Positions 34,372 to 45,168 of a stretch of DNA of 64,000 bases are shown piece after piece. The translations under genes were made by a program, and so were the position numbers. Each line of letters opens with the position of its first letter. Positions within the stretch are counted from its first letter, which is position 1. Source of the DNA: Portulaca oleracea. Taxonomy: Eukaryota; Streptophyta; Magnoliopsida; Caryophyllales; Portulacaceae. The notes beneath the pieces were generated by a model that searched no databases, was not told the DNA's origin, and saw only the letters and a list, made by a program, of their open reading frames with translations. The stretch spans positions 42,231,249 through 42,295,248 of the forward strand of contig CM055877.1 in NCBI GenBank assembly GCA_029582165.1, written 5' to 3'.

Positions 34372-35871
34372 TGTTTAGGCCAATTTTTAGGCCTAAATTA
34401 CGCTCTCGGGCTTGCTCTTTTCGTTCGATTCCGAGTTGTTCTCGTCATTTTTACTTGCTTTTTAGTTGTATTGTAGGTTTCTCAAGTTTAAAGAACAAAA
34501 CGAGGCGAAGGATAATTTGAGGGCAAATTAGAAGGTCCCGAGGGATTTCCCAAGCTAAGGAATGCCGAGGAGTGAAGCAAGGACAACCAGGGAAGGCGTG
34601 TCCCCCAAGGTTGAGTTGAGGCAGGCTTGTCGCACCCACTACAACCTCTGTAGCGGGCGCTACGCCGAAAGAAGAAAGGGAGGGGGAAGCCTGAAGGTCG
34701 TGCCACCTGACACCCAGGGTGGCACCCATGACAATTGCACAAGAGAAGGCTTGGGAAGGAGTCTGCCTAGAACGGCCGCCCCCGACTATGAGCGTCGCGT
34801 CCGCATACCCGCGCAAAATCAGAATCGCCTCCTCCAACTTCTCATCATCGCGCTCCGACGACCCTGTTTTACATGCTTTTTGCGGATGAAACAGCTGAAT
34901 TTTGAGCAACTTCCTTTCCTTGTATAAATATTTTTTAGTGCCGATTTTTTGGGGGAGGCTGGGGTTTTGGATTTTTACTATTCAACTTAGTTTTAGAGAG
35001 AGAAAGCTTGTAATTAGTGGGTAATTAAGGAGATTTCCATCCTTCATTTTGCCTTAATTTGGGTTGCAATCAAGAATTGAAGCTTCATCAATTGGAAGAT
35101 TGTGAAGATTATCAATTCTATTGTTCATCATCTACTTGTTTACATCATTCATAGATGTTCTCTTCTCCCTTCCTCTACTATTTCATTGCTAATTGTTTAC
35201 TTACTTGTTTGATTGGCTTAATAGTCATTTAATTTCTTTATTGAGATTCTTTTACTTTGTGCTAGAAATCATGCTTATGATTGAAATTGCTTGTGTTAGT
35301 TAAGTTATGATAATGGGTAATGGCTATGTTCCTTATGGGTTAGGGGGTGATTAAGGTCTTTGATGGGTGATTAGGGATGGGTTAGATAGTTAGGGAGTAA
35401 TTAGGAAGGAAATCTAATTCCCACCTTAGTCCTTCCTTCAAGTGGGGTGCATTCGGGACTAGAACCTCTTTAATGCACTAATCGCTTGTCAATATATGGA
35501 AGGCTAAGGAACGGATAATTAGTCACTCACTCACGGAATAGAGGATGAGGCTAACTAGGGAACCCTGCTAAATTAACCCCCCGGGGTTCATGGTGCATTT
35601 CGGGGTAGTTAATCCTGACTACCTTTGGAAGAGGGAGCTCGGTGGCTTTATGCTAGCAGGATTCCCATATTTCCTAAAACCCCCGAAGCCCATCTTTGTC
35701 ATCCGACTCAACTCTTGTTTGCTTGTTTGTTTTGTGCTAAGTTAGGGACCTTACCTCCTTTTTGTTAACCTTAATGATCTCGACCTTCCTCTTGACCAAG
35801 ACCTTTTGTTAGGCCCTTAGCTCCCTGAGAAGAACGACATTTATAGACATATATTTAAAACCGGGCAAACA
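34372..35871 (+). repeat. Athila-type LTR (A)
   Basis: It starts TGTTTAGGCC inside the LINE and ends ...GGGCAAACA just before a PBS. It holds the family's GC-rich block (CGCACCCACTACAACCTCTG then TAGCGGGCGCTACG), a TATAAATA box at 34923-34930, and a 3' half with the 'GGGTTAGGGGGTGATTAAGG' phrase. Length is 1500 bp. The partner LTR was not found; the internal region is cut off after about 90 bp. Confidence 0.82.
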
Positions 35872-35874
35872 AAC

Positions 35875-35892
35875 TGGCACCATTGTCGGGGA
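35875..35892 (+). promoter_or_regulatory. Primer binding site after LTR A (tRNA-Asp)
   Basis: TGGCACCATTGTCGGGGA is an imperfect match to the tRNA-Asp type PBS. It is followed by GGTAGCGCCCCCAGCTTTTAG, also seen after the PBS of element B (AGCGCCCCTAGTTTTAG at 41556). Only about 85 bp of internal sequence remain before a minus-strand Tat-like LTR starts at 35960. Confidence 0.8.
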
Positions 35893-35959
35893 GGTAGCGC
35901 CCCCAGCTTTTAGTTTCTTTTGGTTAGAGATAGTTTAGATCACATTCACGATAGAGGTC

Positions 35960-37542
35960 TGTAGGACCCCAGAAAAAACCACGTTTTTTCTCGAGTGTAC
36001 TACGTACTTAGTGATTGGGAGCAGACTAATGTTGCTTAATCCTTAAATAAGGATATTTTTATTTTATGAAAATCATTTTCGAGGGGTGACTTTTATTCGT
36101 TTTAAGAACCACTTTTTTATTATTTACACACTTGAAGTTATACCGAATAAATTTACAAATGACTCAATACGAATTCCAATTCAAACCCGGGCCAACAAAG
36201 GCGACCACTGGCCGCGTGGCCTATGATGTATCCCTTGTTGGGCCTTGTGTTTCTTTAGCCCAAAAGAAAATGTTTAGAAATATTTAAAGGCCACGTGGCC
36301 TATGATTCTTTCATTGCCGTTTTCTTTTAAGCTAGCTCCCGATTAGAATATGACAGTATATAAGTCATTTTATAAATTTTTTCATATAATAAACATGCGT
36401 TTTTAATGATAAAAAGAGAAATAAATGAAGAGACGCCAACCGATTTAAGGAAATCGACAAACCAATAAAAAAGAAGAAAATAACTTCGGTCTACGAACCC
36501 GAATTCTGAATTCGGGGGCAAGGTTATGAATTAGAGATTTAACTAATTATCCGATCCGCCTTTTTCAAAAACAGATTCTACTAAAATCGAACATGAAATG
36601 AAATTGAGCGGAGAGAAGTTTATTGAATTTCACGAATTTTATATTCTAAACATGCAAGATTGAAATAATAAGGTTGTTTACAAAATAAATGTACAGATAA
36701 AATGATACATAGAAATAAACTACATTATTAAATCCAAGGGATAGACGAACCTCACTTTAAACCTAGATAATATGGAATGAAGATCGAACTCCTTATGGTA
36801 GACCCTTATGATGAATGCTTAAGATCGACACGACATGAATGATGGGATGGATCCTTGAGGATGATGGATGTATGGATAGTATGGTGGTGATAGTGATGAA
36901 GGATGGAAAGGAATGATGAGGATAGCGATTGATGGAAAGAGTAGAGAGGATGGATGATTGAAGAGAGTTGAGTGATGAGTGATGTCGATGATGGTTGTTG
37001 GTGAAATGAGTGAGGATGAGGTGCGGTATTAATAGGTGGAGGGTGGAAGGATGAGGATGGAAGGATGGAAGGAGGGGGATATGATTCCAAGGATCATGCC
37101 CCTTAGACAAGTAGGAAGCCCCCGTGGCCTTGCTCGAGATCAGGGGTCAAAGTCAGCAGAACTGTGATCATGGGATCACTGTTGACATGGAGGGAAAAGT
37201 GGTTCCAAGTTTGATTTGGCGTAGCAAGGTCGCGCGACCAACAAAAAAGCTGCACACGGATTGCCACTGTGCAAGTCGCTTTCCCGGCCCACGGAAACGA
37301 GGAAGGCCGCGTGATCTACCTATTTCCTTTGGGCTGGGGTGCGTTTGCTCGGCCCATCTGGAAGCCGTGGAAAAGAGGAAGGTCGCGTGACCTTTTTTTT
37401 TCCATTGGGTTGGGCGCACTTCTGGGCCTGACCTGAATATGAGCAAGGCCTCGTGGCCTTCTTATTTTTCTTGAGTGAGGTCCGGCTGTGTTGGCCCGAT
37501 TTTCCCGGGTGAGATTTACCGGTACAAAATTTGGCATCTACA
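35960..37542 (-). repeat. Tat/Ogre-like LTR (E)
   Basis: On the minus strand it starts TGTAGATGCCAAATTTTG (37542), a start typical of Ogre/Tat LTRs, and ends ...GGGGTCCTACA (35960). The flanking 5-mers (AGGTC and GAGAG) do not match, so it is not a clean solo LTR. Repeated palindromes such as GGCCGCGTGGCC, GGCCACGTGGCC and GGTCGCGTGACC are spread through it. Tetranucleotide-like GGAT/GATG tracts at 36830-37080 explain the long His/Ser/Pro frames there. Confidence 0.8.
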
Positions 37543-37609
37543 GAGAGCCCGCTCTTTGATTGAGTCCGATAGGACGAAGGTCAAAGTAGCTTGAGATGCT
37601 GATTTGTTG

Positions 37610-38310
37610 TGACTGAGGTAGGTGCTGGCGGTGCTCTAAAATATTGGCGATGTTGGTGCTCTTTTAACAGCAACGTGGAGGAGGTTGGCGTCCTTTTAGC
37701 GGCGGCTGGAAGATGACGGTCCCTTTTAGTAGCAACCTGGATGATGATGGTGCCTTTTAGCGGCAACGTGGATGATGGCGGCGCCTTTTAGCGGTAACAT
37801 AGCGTCAGCAACTTTTTAGCGGTTGTTGGAAGATGGCGGTCCCTTTTAGCGGCAACCTTGATGATAGCGGCGCCCTTTAGCGAAAACCTGGATGATGGCG
37901 GCACCTTTGAGCTGCAACCTGGATGATGGCGGCTCCTTTAAGCGGCAACTTGGCGTCAACAACCTTTTAGCGGCAACCTGGCGTCAACAACATTTTAGTG
38001 GTAGCCTGAAAGATGGCGGTCTCTTTTAGCGGCAACCTGGATGATGGCGGCGCCTTTTTGCGGCAACCTGGATGATAGCGGCACCTTTTAGATGATGGCG
38101 GCGCCTTTTAGTGGCAACCTGGCATCAACAACCTTTTAGCGGCAACTGGATGATGATGTTGCTCTTTTAACGGCAACCTGGATGATGATGGTGCCTTTTA
38201 GCGGCAACCTGGTGTTAGCAACCTTTTAGCGGTAGCTAGATGATGATGTTGCTCTTTTAACGGCAACTTGGATGATGGTGGTGCCTTTTAACGGCAAGCG
38301 GCAATTGTCC
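37610..38310 (-). repeat. Minisatellite beside LTR E, units of about 28-31 bp
   Basis: About twenty variants of a unit built on CCTTTTAGCGGCAAC are present. One common form is 31 bp (ATGATGGCGGCGCC then TTTTAGCGGCAACCTGG) and another is 28 bp with CGTCAACAA in place of ATGATGGCGGCG. On the minus strand this lies just upstream of the LTR, where the 3' UTR would be. Tat/Ogre-type elements are known for tandem repeats in the 3' UTR. Confidence 0.88.
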
Positions 38311-39639
38311 TATAAAACAACATTCGAAAATACCGCATCAGCTTTTTTTTTTTGGAACAAAATTGGATCAAATCTTATCTTTGGGGTGATAGGCCCAATT
38401 GCAGCAAGAAAGGCCGCGTAGCCTTCCTTTTTATTGGGCTAGGCCTGTGTTTTCCATCGGCGAGCCTGGGCTGTGTTGGGTCGAGGAACGCTGCATGACC
38501 TTCCTTTTTTTCTTCTTTTTTTTATTTTTTATTTTTCCTCTTGCCTCGTTAATGGCATCCAGAGTGGGCCCCATCATTTGTGCTTTCCAAGAATGCCATG
38601 TGGTCGTGCTATTTACTTTAGGGGGCAAGAAGATGAGGTTGGGGATTCCCAACCAATGAGATGCATTTAGCATCTCGAGGTGGGTCCTTGAAACGGACGG
38701 TCCGTATTCTCCCACCTTTTCTACAAATACCTTGCTTCTTTCATTCATTCATTCATTCATACCTCTTTACTTCACTCCTTTGAAGCTCTCAAATAGCTCT
38801 CCCATCTCTTTATTTGAAAGTTGTTAGGTTTCATCTGAGAAAGGATGCATCCACGGAGTCAAAGGAATCCCCCTCTTCCCCATCTAGTAAGATGGGCCCA
38901 TGAAGGCTCTTCTAGGAGAAGCTTTGTTCTCGGTGTCAAGTCTGCTACTGCTGATTTGACTCTTCGCAATTGGAATCACGTCTGGTATCAGTGATACACA
39001 TCAAGGTAACCATCGAACCTTTCTTTTTTTGCATTTTATTTTAGCGTAAAATGATCAAGCAGAAATGTTTAGTTTCTTCCTGTCTTGTCCATTTTAGCTA
39101 ATTTTAGATTGAGTGCTCGGTGCTTTTTAGTCATTTTAGCAGTTGCATGCATCTCCTTAATTTTGCTCGATGTTGAAACACTAAAATTGTGGGTCATTGG
39201 TTTGAAAACAAACGGCCCCTGCCTCGTCACAGGCCATGCGACCATGCTCGCTGGGCTTGCTTGGATTCCAACCTAGAAACTTGCGAAACGGGCTTGTGCT
39301 TTAAGGAAGGCCATGCGACCTTCTTATTTTTGTGCTGGGCCATTCGTTCATGCGAGACAACCCGGTGGCCCATTTCTGGGGGAAGGTCAAGTGACCTTTT
39401 TTTTTTTTTTTGTTACTGGCCATTTTTCACATGGACCTCCCTTGTGGCCCAGGAAGAGCCATCGGTCATAAGACCTTCCTCTTGTTTTACACGGGCCTGT
39501 AGTGCTCTTTATGTGGTTTGGGCCGGGCTTTTATTAATTGGAAGGTCACGTGCCTTTCTGCAAGTTACGACCCGAGTTCATGCTCTGTAGTTCTTAGCCC
39601 TTTTTATTTGGTGTTTTAGGAGTTTTCCCTACAAACCTA
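38311..39639. repeat. LTR-like stretch with repeated GGCC..GTG-ACC palindromes
   Basis: No coding frame was recognised. Blocks such as AAGGCCGCGTAGCC, AAGGCCATGCGACC, AAGGTCAAGTGACC and AAGGTCACGTGCC, each followed by TTCCTTTTT/TTTTT and a GGGC..GG..C phrase, resemble the body of LTR E. A promoter-like stretch near 38715-38790 (CTACAAATACC, then CATTCATTCATTCATTCAT) precedes a possible leader. Boundaries were not resolved. Confidence 0.45.
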
Positions 39640-39917
39640 CGGAAATCTGAAAAGACTCATAAAGGTTACTGATTTCATGGGGGACTTTGCACATGACATC
39701 TTAGCATCTACGAGATTTTCCACCTTTTGGTCGTGTCTGGTAGCTTGGAAATGCAACACTTACTGTGTCTTGCGAAGAGCCATGGCCGAGAGATTTTTGG
39801 ACACATTAATACATTTCACTTGCCTGTGGGTGAAATGACGGTGACTCTCACTTATTTTGTTATGATCACCAGCCTCTGTTGGGGTGGACGAAATGTGACT
39901 TTCGTCAGGGATCCTCT
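39640..39917 (+). pseudogene. PMD relic, 5' part (split by element B)
   Basis: In the frame that opens at 39727 it reads INTFHLPVGEMTVTL and later GGRNVTFVRDP. This is the start of the plant mobile domain (consensus TFHLPxGExTITLxDV). It is cut at 39917 by an LTR and resumes at 58079 with PPEGVMVMLG. An upstream exon or start was not identified. Whether the parent was a host gene or a transposon protein cannot be told here. Confidence 0.7.
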
Positions 39918-41528
39918 TGTTTAGGCCTAATTTTAGGCCTAAATATCGCCTTTTATCTTGTTATTTTTGCTTCATTCCGAGTCTTTTTCCTCGTTTTTAT
40001 TAGCGTTTTAGTTGTTTTGTAGGTTTTCGCGATTTTGGAGCAAAAATAAGGAAGACGGGCTAATTTTAGGCTTTTAAGGGAATCCTGAGCGATTTCCGGA
40101 GCCAAGCCAGACCGAAAACCGAAGCGGAGTCGACCCAGGAGCACTTTCCCCAATTTTGGTGGTGATCAGTGCGGTACCACCCGCCACAGTCCTTGTAGCG
40201 GGCGTTACAAGCCTTGAAGAAAAACAAGGGAAGGGAAAAAAGCAGGAGCGTAGCGCCCGTTACGTCGTCCGTGACACCCGCTACACAGCCGTCGCCCCCG
40301 TTACCGCACGCGTGCCACCTGCTACGCTACTCCCAGTACTGGCATCCTGGCTGGCAGAAGGAGGTCGCCCCTGCGACCATCCTAGATCGCGCTCGCGACC
40401 TTGCAAAGCCCAAAATCGTCTGGCACATTTCACACCCGTCGCCACCGCCACTTCTGAGGTCGTGCCGCGACCTCCTGATTTCTGCGCGCGTTCTGGGCTT
40501 GAAACGACAACGTTTTGTTCAACTTCCTTGCTTTGTATATAACTCCATGTGACAATTTTGCTAGGGGGTTAGCTTTTATTACCTAGACTTTTACATTAAG
40601 CTTGTATTAGTGAGTTTTAGAGAGAGATTAGTGAGAGATTAACTTGGATTAATATAGGGTTTTGGTGGATTTTTGGTGTTGTTCAAGATTTGGGGATTCA
40701 ATCAATTGAGAGATTGTTGGATCATCATTTCATTTTCTTTCCTTTGTTCATTTTCAGCATTTCGATAAGTATTCTCTTCCCTTAACTCCATTATTAATTA
40801 CCTTGCTAATTACTTTGCTTGTTCTTTAATTGTTTTGCTTGCTACTTTCATTGTTTTGCTTGTTTATGGTTGTTTGATGCTAGAATTATGCTTAGGGTTG
40901 GTTTGGATGTTGTTAGCTTAGTTGGTATCATGATTAGTGGCTAGAAACCCTATGGGTTAGGGGGTAATTAAGGGTGTGAATGTGTGATTAGGCTTGGGTT
41001 AGCAATTTTAGTGAGTAATTAGTTGGGAAATCAATTTCCCATTCCTTTCCTTCCCTCAAGTGGGATGTATTTGGGTCTGAAGTTCACGAATACATCCAAC
41101 ACTCGTGTCGGAAGGTAGGAGATGGGATAGTTAATGCTTACCCATGAAAGTGGAAGGAGGTTAATTAGGGAATTTCGTTTCATTAACCCTCCAGGTCCGT
41201 GATGGACTTTGGGGAAGTTATTCCGGACTATCCTCGAGAGAGGAAGCCCGGTGGGTATTTTCTAACGAAATGGCCACTTGATTCTCCCTCCTTATTAATC
41301 TCTTGTTGCAAAACCCATTTCCTCATCCCCGTTTGCATCCCGAAAAGCCCCCGAAGCCCATTTTCCATTCTTGACCGACCTTAGCTTTCTTTCTTGCGTT
41401 GTGATACCCTTTTTAACCGATTTCCTTACCTAGCAATCTTGACCCGACCTTTGACCTAGTTTCTATGATCAAGGCCCTCGTTCCCTGAGAAGAACGATAA
41501 AAAACTGGGGTTACAAAACCACGTTGCA
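39918..41528 (+). repeat. 5' LTR of element B
   Basis: It runs TGTTTAGGCC...ACGTTGCA, 1611 bp, in the same family as LTRs A and C. It has a GC-rich block with CCGCCACAGTCCTTGTAGCG and CGTTACGTCGTCCGTGAC-like palindromes, and a TATATAA box at 40536-40542. The word GATGGGATAGTTAATGCTTA at 41121-41140 is the empty counterpart of the CACTA insertion site in the 3' LTR. Confidence 0.9.
40536..40542 (+). promoter_or_regulatory. TATA box in LTR B
   Basis: TATATAA lies in a block conserved among the family A/B/C LTRs ('CAACTTCCTTGCTTTGTATATAA'-like). The copy in the 3' LTR is at 52584-52590. In LTR C the equivalent reads TACAAATA, a damaged version. Confidence 0.6.
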
Positions 41529-41533
41529 CAAAA

Positions 41534-41551
41534 TGGCGCCGTTGCCGGGGA
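41534..41551 (+). promoter_or_regulatory. Primer binding site of element B (tRNA-Asp)
   Basis: TGGCGCCGTTGCCGGGGA is a perfect complement to the 3' end of plant tRNA-Asp. It lies five bases after the LTR end. Confidence 0.92.
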
Positions 41552-41719
41552 GCCAGCGCCCCTAGTTTTAGTTTCTTGGTTTTTGGTTATTTGAGATTGC
41601 TTTCACGCTATAAATTATTGTGCTAATCCAAATGAATTTGATGCTTCTATTGGTTCTTATTGGTGCATGTAGGTTCGTCCTAGTGTCTCATCGACCATCG
41701 TAGGAGGCTTTAAGTCCTG

Positions 41720-43614
41720 ATGGGTGAAGTCCAAGCTGATTCACCCCGTACCCTTCTATCATATGCCATTCCATCTTCGGGTACGAGAGGTAACCAAATC
41801 ATCCTACCACCATTACCACCCGACGCGGTATTTGAGTTTAACTGTGTCTTCTTAAAGTGTTTGAAAGTAACCCGTTTCATGGAGATATTTCCGAGAGTCC
41901 TATTGCTCATGTGGAGAAATTCGAGAAGCGTATCAGTTTCATGCATATGCTCGGAATATCTTCGGAGTATCTAAAGTTGAAGTTCTTCCATCTAACTCTA
42001 AAGGGAAAAACTGAGATGCGGCTTGATATATGTCCTCCTTGATATTATTCTTCATGGGAGGCTCCAAAGAGAGATTTCCTTCAAAGATTCTTCACGACTG
42101 ATAAAACTTGTAGACTCGGGGAAGATATAATGAGTTTCAAGCAAAAAGCCGGAGAGTCTCTTTTCGAAGCATGGGGGAGATTCAAAAGTCTCCAACGTTA
42201 GTGTCCGCATCACAATCTACCCAACTGGGTGCTTCTTCAGCACTTCTATTGTGGACTCTTTGATTCTCTCAAAGAATCAATCGATATTGCTTCCGGAGGG
42301 GCATTTTTGAAGAAGTTTGCGGAGGAGAATAACCAATTCCTTCATGAACTCATTCAATATGCTCTCGATTTGGGAGGTAACAAATCAAGAGGCGGAGATT
42401 CATCTTTGGAGCAAGATCCCATTATTACACATCTCTTAGCCTCCATCTATGAAATGCGAAAAGAAAAGGTGAATGGGGAGACTTCTAGTCAATTGAGAAT
42501 GACACAAGAAAAGCGAATTTTCAATTTCCAACAATTCGAGTAAGTGAGTGTCATTCATTCTTCTCACATCGATCAAGATCCTTTTGTTCATGACTCCACT
42601 AACCATTACCTTTCTACCTCTGAACCGTTTGACCACCATTCATCTATTCAAGAAGAAACCTTCCATCTAACCCAACAATACATTCCACAACCTTAAATTT
42701 CTCAACCACCCCAAGAATCCTCATTTGAGTTGATGTTGGAGCAAATCATGGATGACCGAGAGGAGGATCAAGCTTACATCCAAAGTCTCAAGCTCGAATT
42801 GGCTCAAGCTAACCAATTTCAACTTATACCCATCCAACCCCCTCCTAAGCAAGGAGTGGAGGTGAATGTTATTACCTTGCTAAGTGGAGGAGAAGTTGAG
42901 GAACCCAAGTTAGTGGAGGAGAGATCTCTTGGAGAGAATGAGGGAGATGTTGAGGATAAAACCGAAGGAGAGGGTATGGAGGTTGAGCAAGTGGTTGATG
43001 ATGAGAAGGAGGAAGTGATAGTTGAGGAAAACAATTGTATAGAAGAGAAGGTGGAGGAAGAACAAGAAGAAGTTTTGGAAGGAAATGTCCCTGAATGCCT
43101 CGAAGAGCAATTTGATCGCCACCAAATGAAAATTCCACTCCCCGAATGGTTGATTCAACACTTGATAGATGTAGAGCATATAGATCTAAGGCATGACGTT
43201 CCAATTGAGAAACTTTCTTTCAAGCTACTTTGTGTTGAAGTCAATTCGGTAACAACAATTGTTCATGAGCAACAAGAGCAGGTCTACATTCTTGAAGTGG
43301 AACTCGACAGTGGGAGTGAAAACGATCATCCCAAAGCCTTATGTCCTGAACCCGAGGTATTTGAAGATGCAATTCAAGATGATCCCCTCAAGATTGTTCC
43401 ATTGAGGAGGGAGATCTCGTTGGATGAAGTTTATATTGAGGACATAGAGATTGAGAAGATTATTCCCAAGTGTCTGAGACTTGGAGAACCACTTGCGGAT
43501 GAGCCTACGTTGCTTCTTTATCCCAATCAGCCTATCAAACCACAAGAGGAGAACCTTGTTCTATATGCTGAGGTGATGAGGAGGTGTTGGAAAAGGAGGA
43601 GGAAACGACGATGA
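41720..43614 (+). pseudogene. Gag-like region of element B with acidic C-terminal frame
   Basis: Broken frames from 41720 contain HVEKFEKRISFMHMLGI, LKFFHLTLKGKTEMRLD, and AWGRFKSLQR-stop-CPHHNLPNW then LLQHFYCGLFDSLKESIDIA. This is the order of Athila gag core motifs (fold, 'AxxRFxxLxxxCPHHxL', 'Q.FY.GL'). A longer open frame at 42730-43614 (294 residues) is strongly Glu/Asp-rich at residues 60-130, with no catalytic or zinc motif. I do not recognise it beyond a likely gag extension. It ends in a basic RRCWKRRRKRR. Confidence 0.7.
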
Positions 43615-45168
43615 AAGAAATTGAAAATGTCATCTCCTCTTCCTCGCTCATGGTTGACCAAACGACCGGAAGGATGGCTTGACATGAGGCTATCCAAAGA
43701 CGGTAGGTGTTGGAGAGGAAGGAAAAAGAAGCGATCATGGTGGAAGAAGCTGATTATGTACCTTTCATGTGCACCACGTCTCTCTAGGATCAAACAGGTA
43801 TTTAGGTCGAGTTAGGGACCTAAAACTGGCGCTCTATGAGGGGCACCCTATCATTTTTGAGGTTCTTCTTTCAATTTTTAATTTTTGCATTTTTTCAATT
43901 TTATTCCTTTTTCTTCTTTTTCATTTTTCTTGTTTAGTTTTTTTTAGGTTTTCTATTTTTCTTGTCTTTTTTATTTTCTTTATTTCTTTCTTTTGTATTT
44001 TTGAGGTATTAGTTCTAGGTTCAAAAGAAAAGTTTGAAAAAACAAAAGAGGAAAAATGAGGTGAAAAATAGCAAAAAAAAGTTGGAGTTGAAAAATAAGA
44101 AAATTGAAGTTAGGAGTGAAGAAAAAGATGAGTGAGTGAGTGAGTCAGTGAGTGAGTGAGTGAGTTTTTGATGTGAAAATGAGTGTTGAGGGAGAGTTTG
44201 AAACATAGAAAATTTTTGGAATTGAGTGTAGAAGGAAGAAGTTTTTGGGAGTTAGAGCTTATTTGAGTGTTAGAATTGCTAGGAGGAGTAGTTGACAGTA
44301 GAAGGTAGCAGGCGCTGACCCATCCATAACACCCGCTACATCGTGCAAACAGCAGCAGCAGAACTCCTCCAGAACGAGGTAGCGGTCATGACAAGGAAGA
44401 TAGCGCCCGCAAAGGTTGCCAAGCAATTCTTGTTTTCCAGCATGTGTCGCGCCCGCGACAGTGTCGGTCCGCCCGCGACCTGACACTATTTTGCGAGTTA
44501 TTCAGCCCTAAAATCCCGACTTCTTTCTCATTTCTCTCATTTCTTTCTCTCACAAACTCGACTCTCTCTCTCTCTACAACCTAGCGACCACAAAAAAACT
44601 CACAACCACACCCATTCCTTCTTCTCAATCATCAATTCGACCCCCTTCCTCCCTCCAATTTCGAAATCCGAACCCTAATTCCTATCCTTTGCTGCGCAAA
44701 ACCTGCTGTTGGGTTCCGAATTTCGCCCAAAAATCTGTCCAGGCGTGCGACATTGCTCAAGCATTCGATTTTTGCTATCAAAGAGAGGTAATCCTTTGTA
44801 CTTTGTGTGAATTTGTTTTACTCTCACTTCCATTGGGCTTGTTTGTCGCTGCTCAATGAGTTAGGGGAAGATTTCTGTCAATTCACACAGACACTCGTAC
44901 TGTGCATTGTATTAGCATGATATTCTTGTGTTCTATGCGTGTATGTTGTGTGTTGTTGTTCATTGTGACGAGCAAGAACTCATCCTCCTTGATGAATCCA
45001 TGTTCAAGTACTCCAATTTGAAGTAACCTTCTACCATTGTTAGTGTTTTCGATTTTTCAAGCTCATTTGGTATGTTCTTGTGTTGGATTTTTCGATTTTT
45101 TTGAGATTAGGGCACCTAGTGAGCTTATTTAGTAGAATTGCATTGCCAAGTTTTGCTTTTGTTCATCA
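43615..45168 (+). other. Spacer of element B between gag-like and ORF1-like regions
   Basis: At 43820-43852 it reads CTAAAACTGGCGCTCTATG then AGGGGCACCCTATC, related to the motif after the protease frame in element D. A (GAGT)n microsatellite spans 44129-44165. Blocks at 44310-44480 (CACCCGCTACATCG, GAGGTAGCGGTCATGAC, CGCGCCCGCGAC) resemble the GC-rich block of this family's LTRs. A TC-rich, leader-like stretch follows at 44515-44580. It may contain a second, LTR-derived promoter for the downstream frames; that is inference. Confidence 0.5.

Noticed and set aside
36793..37110. His/Ser/Pro-rich open frames on the minus strand
   Set aside because: Produced by GATG/GGAT-type simple repeats inside LTR E.
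37610..38310. Regular repeats that could suggest a CRISPR-like array
   Set aside because: Units abut and vary throughout, with no constant repeat/unique spacer pattern; it is a minisatellite in a plant retroelement.
42819..43204. Ser/Leu-rich frames opposite the acidic gag-like frame
   Set aside because: Antisense shadows of a Glu-rich coding stretch.
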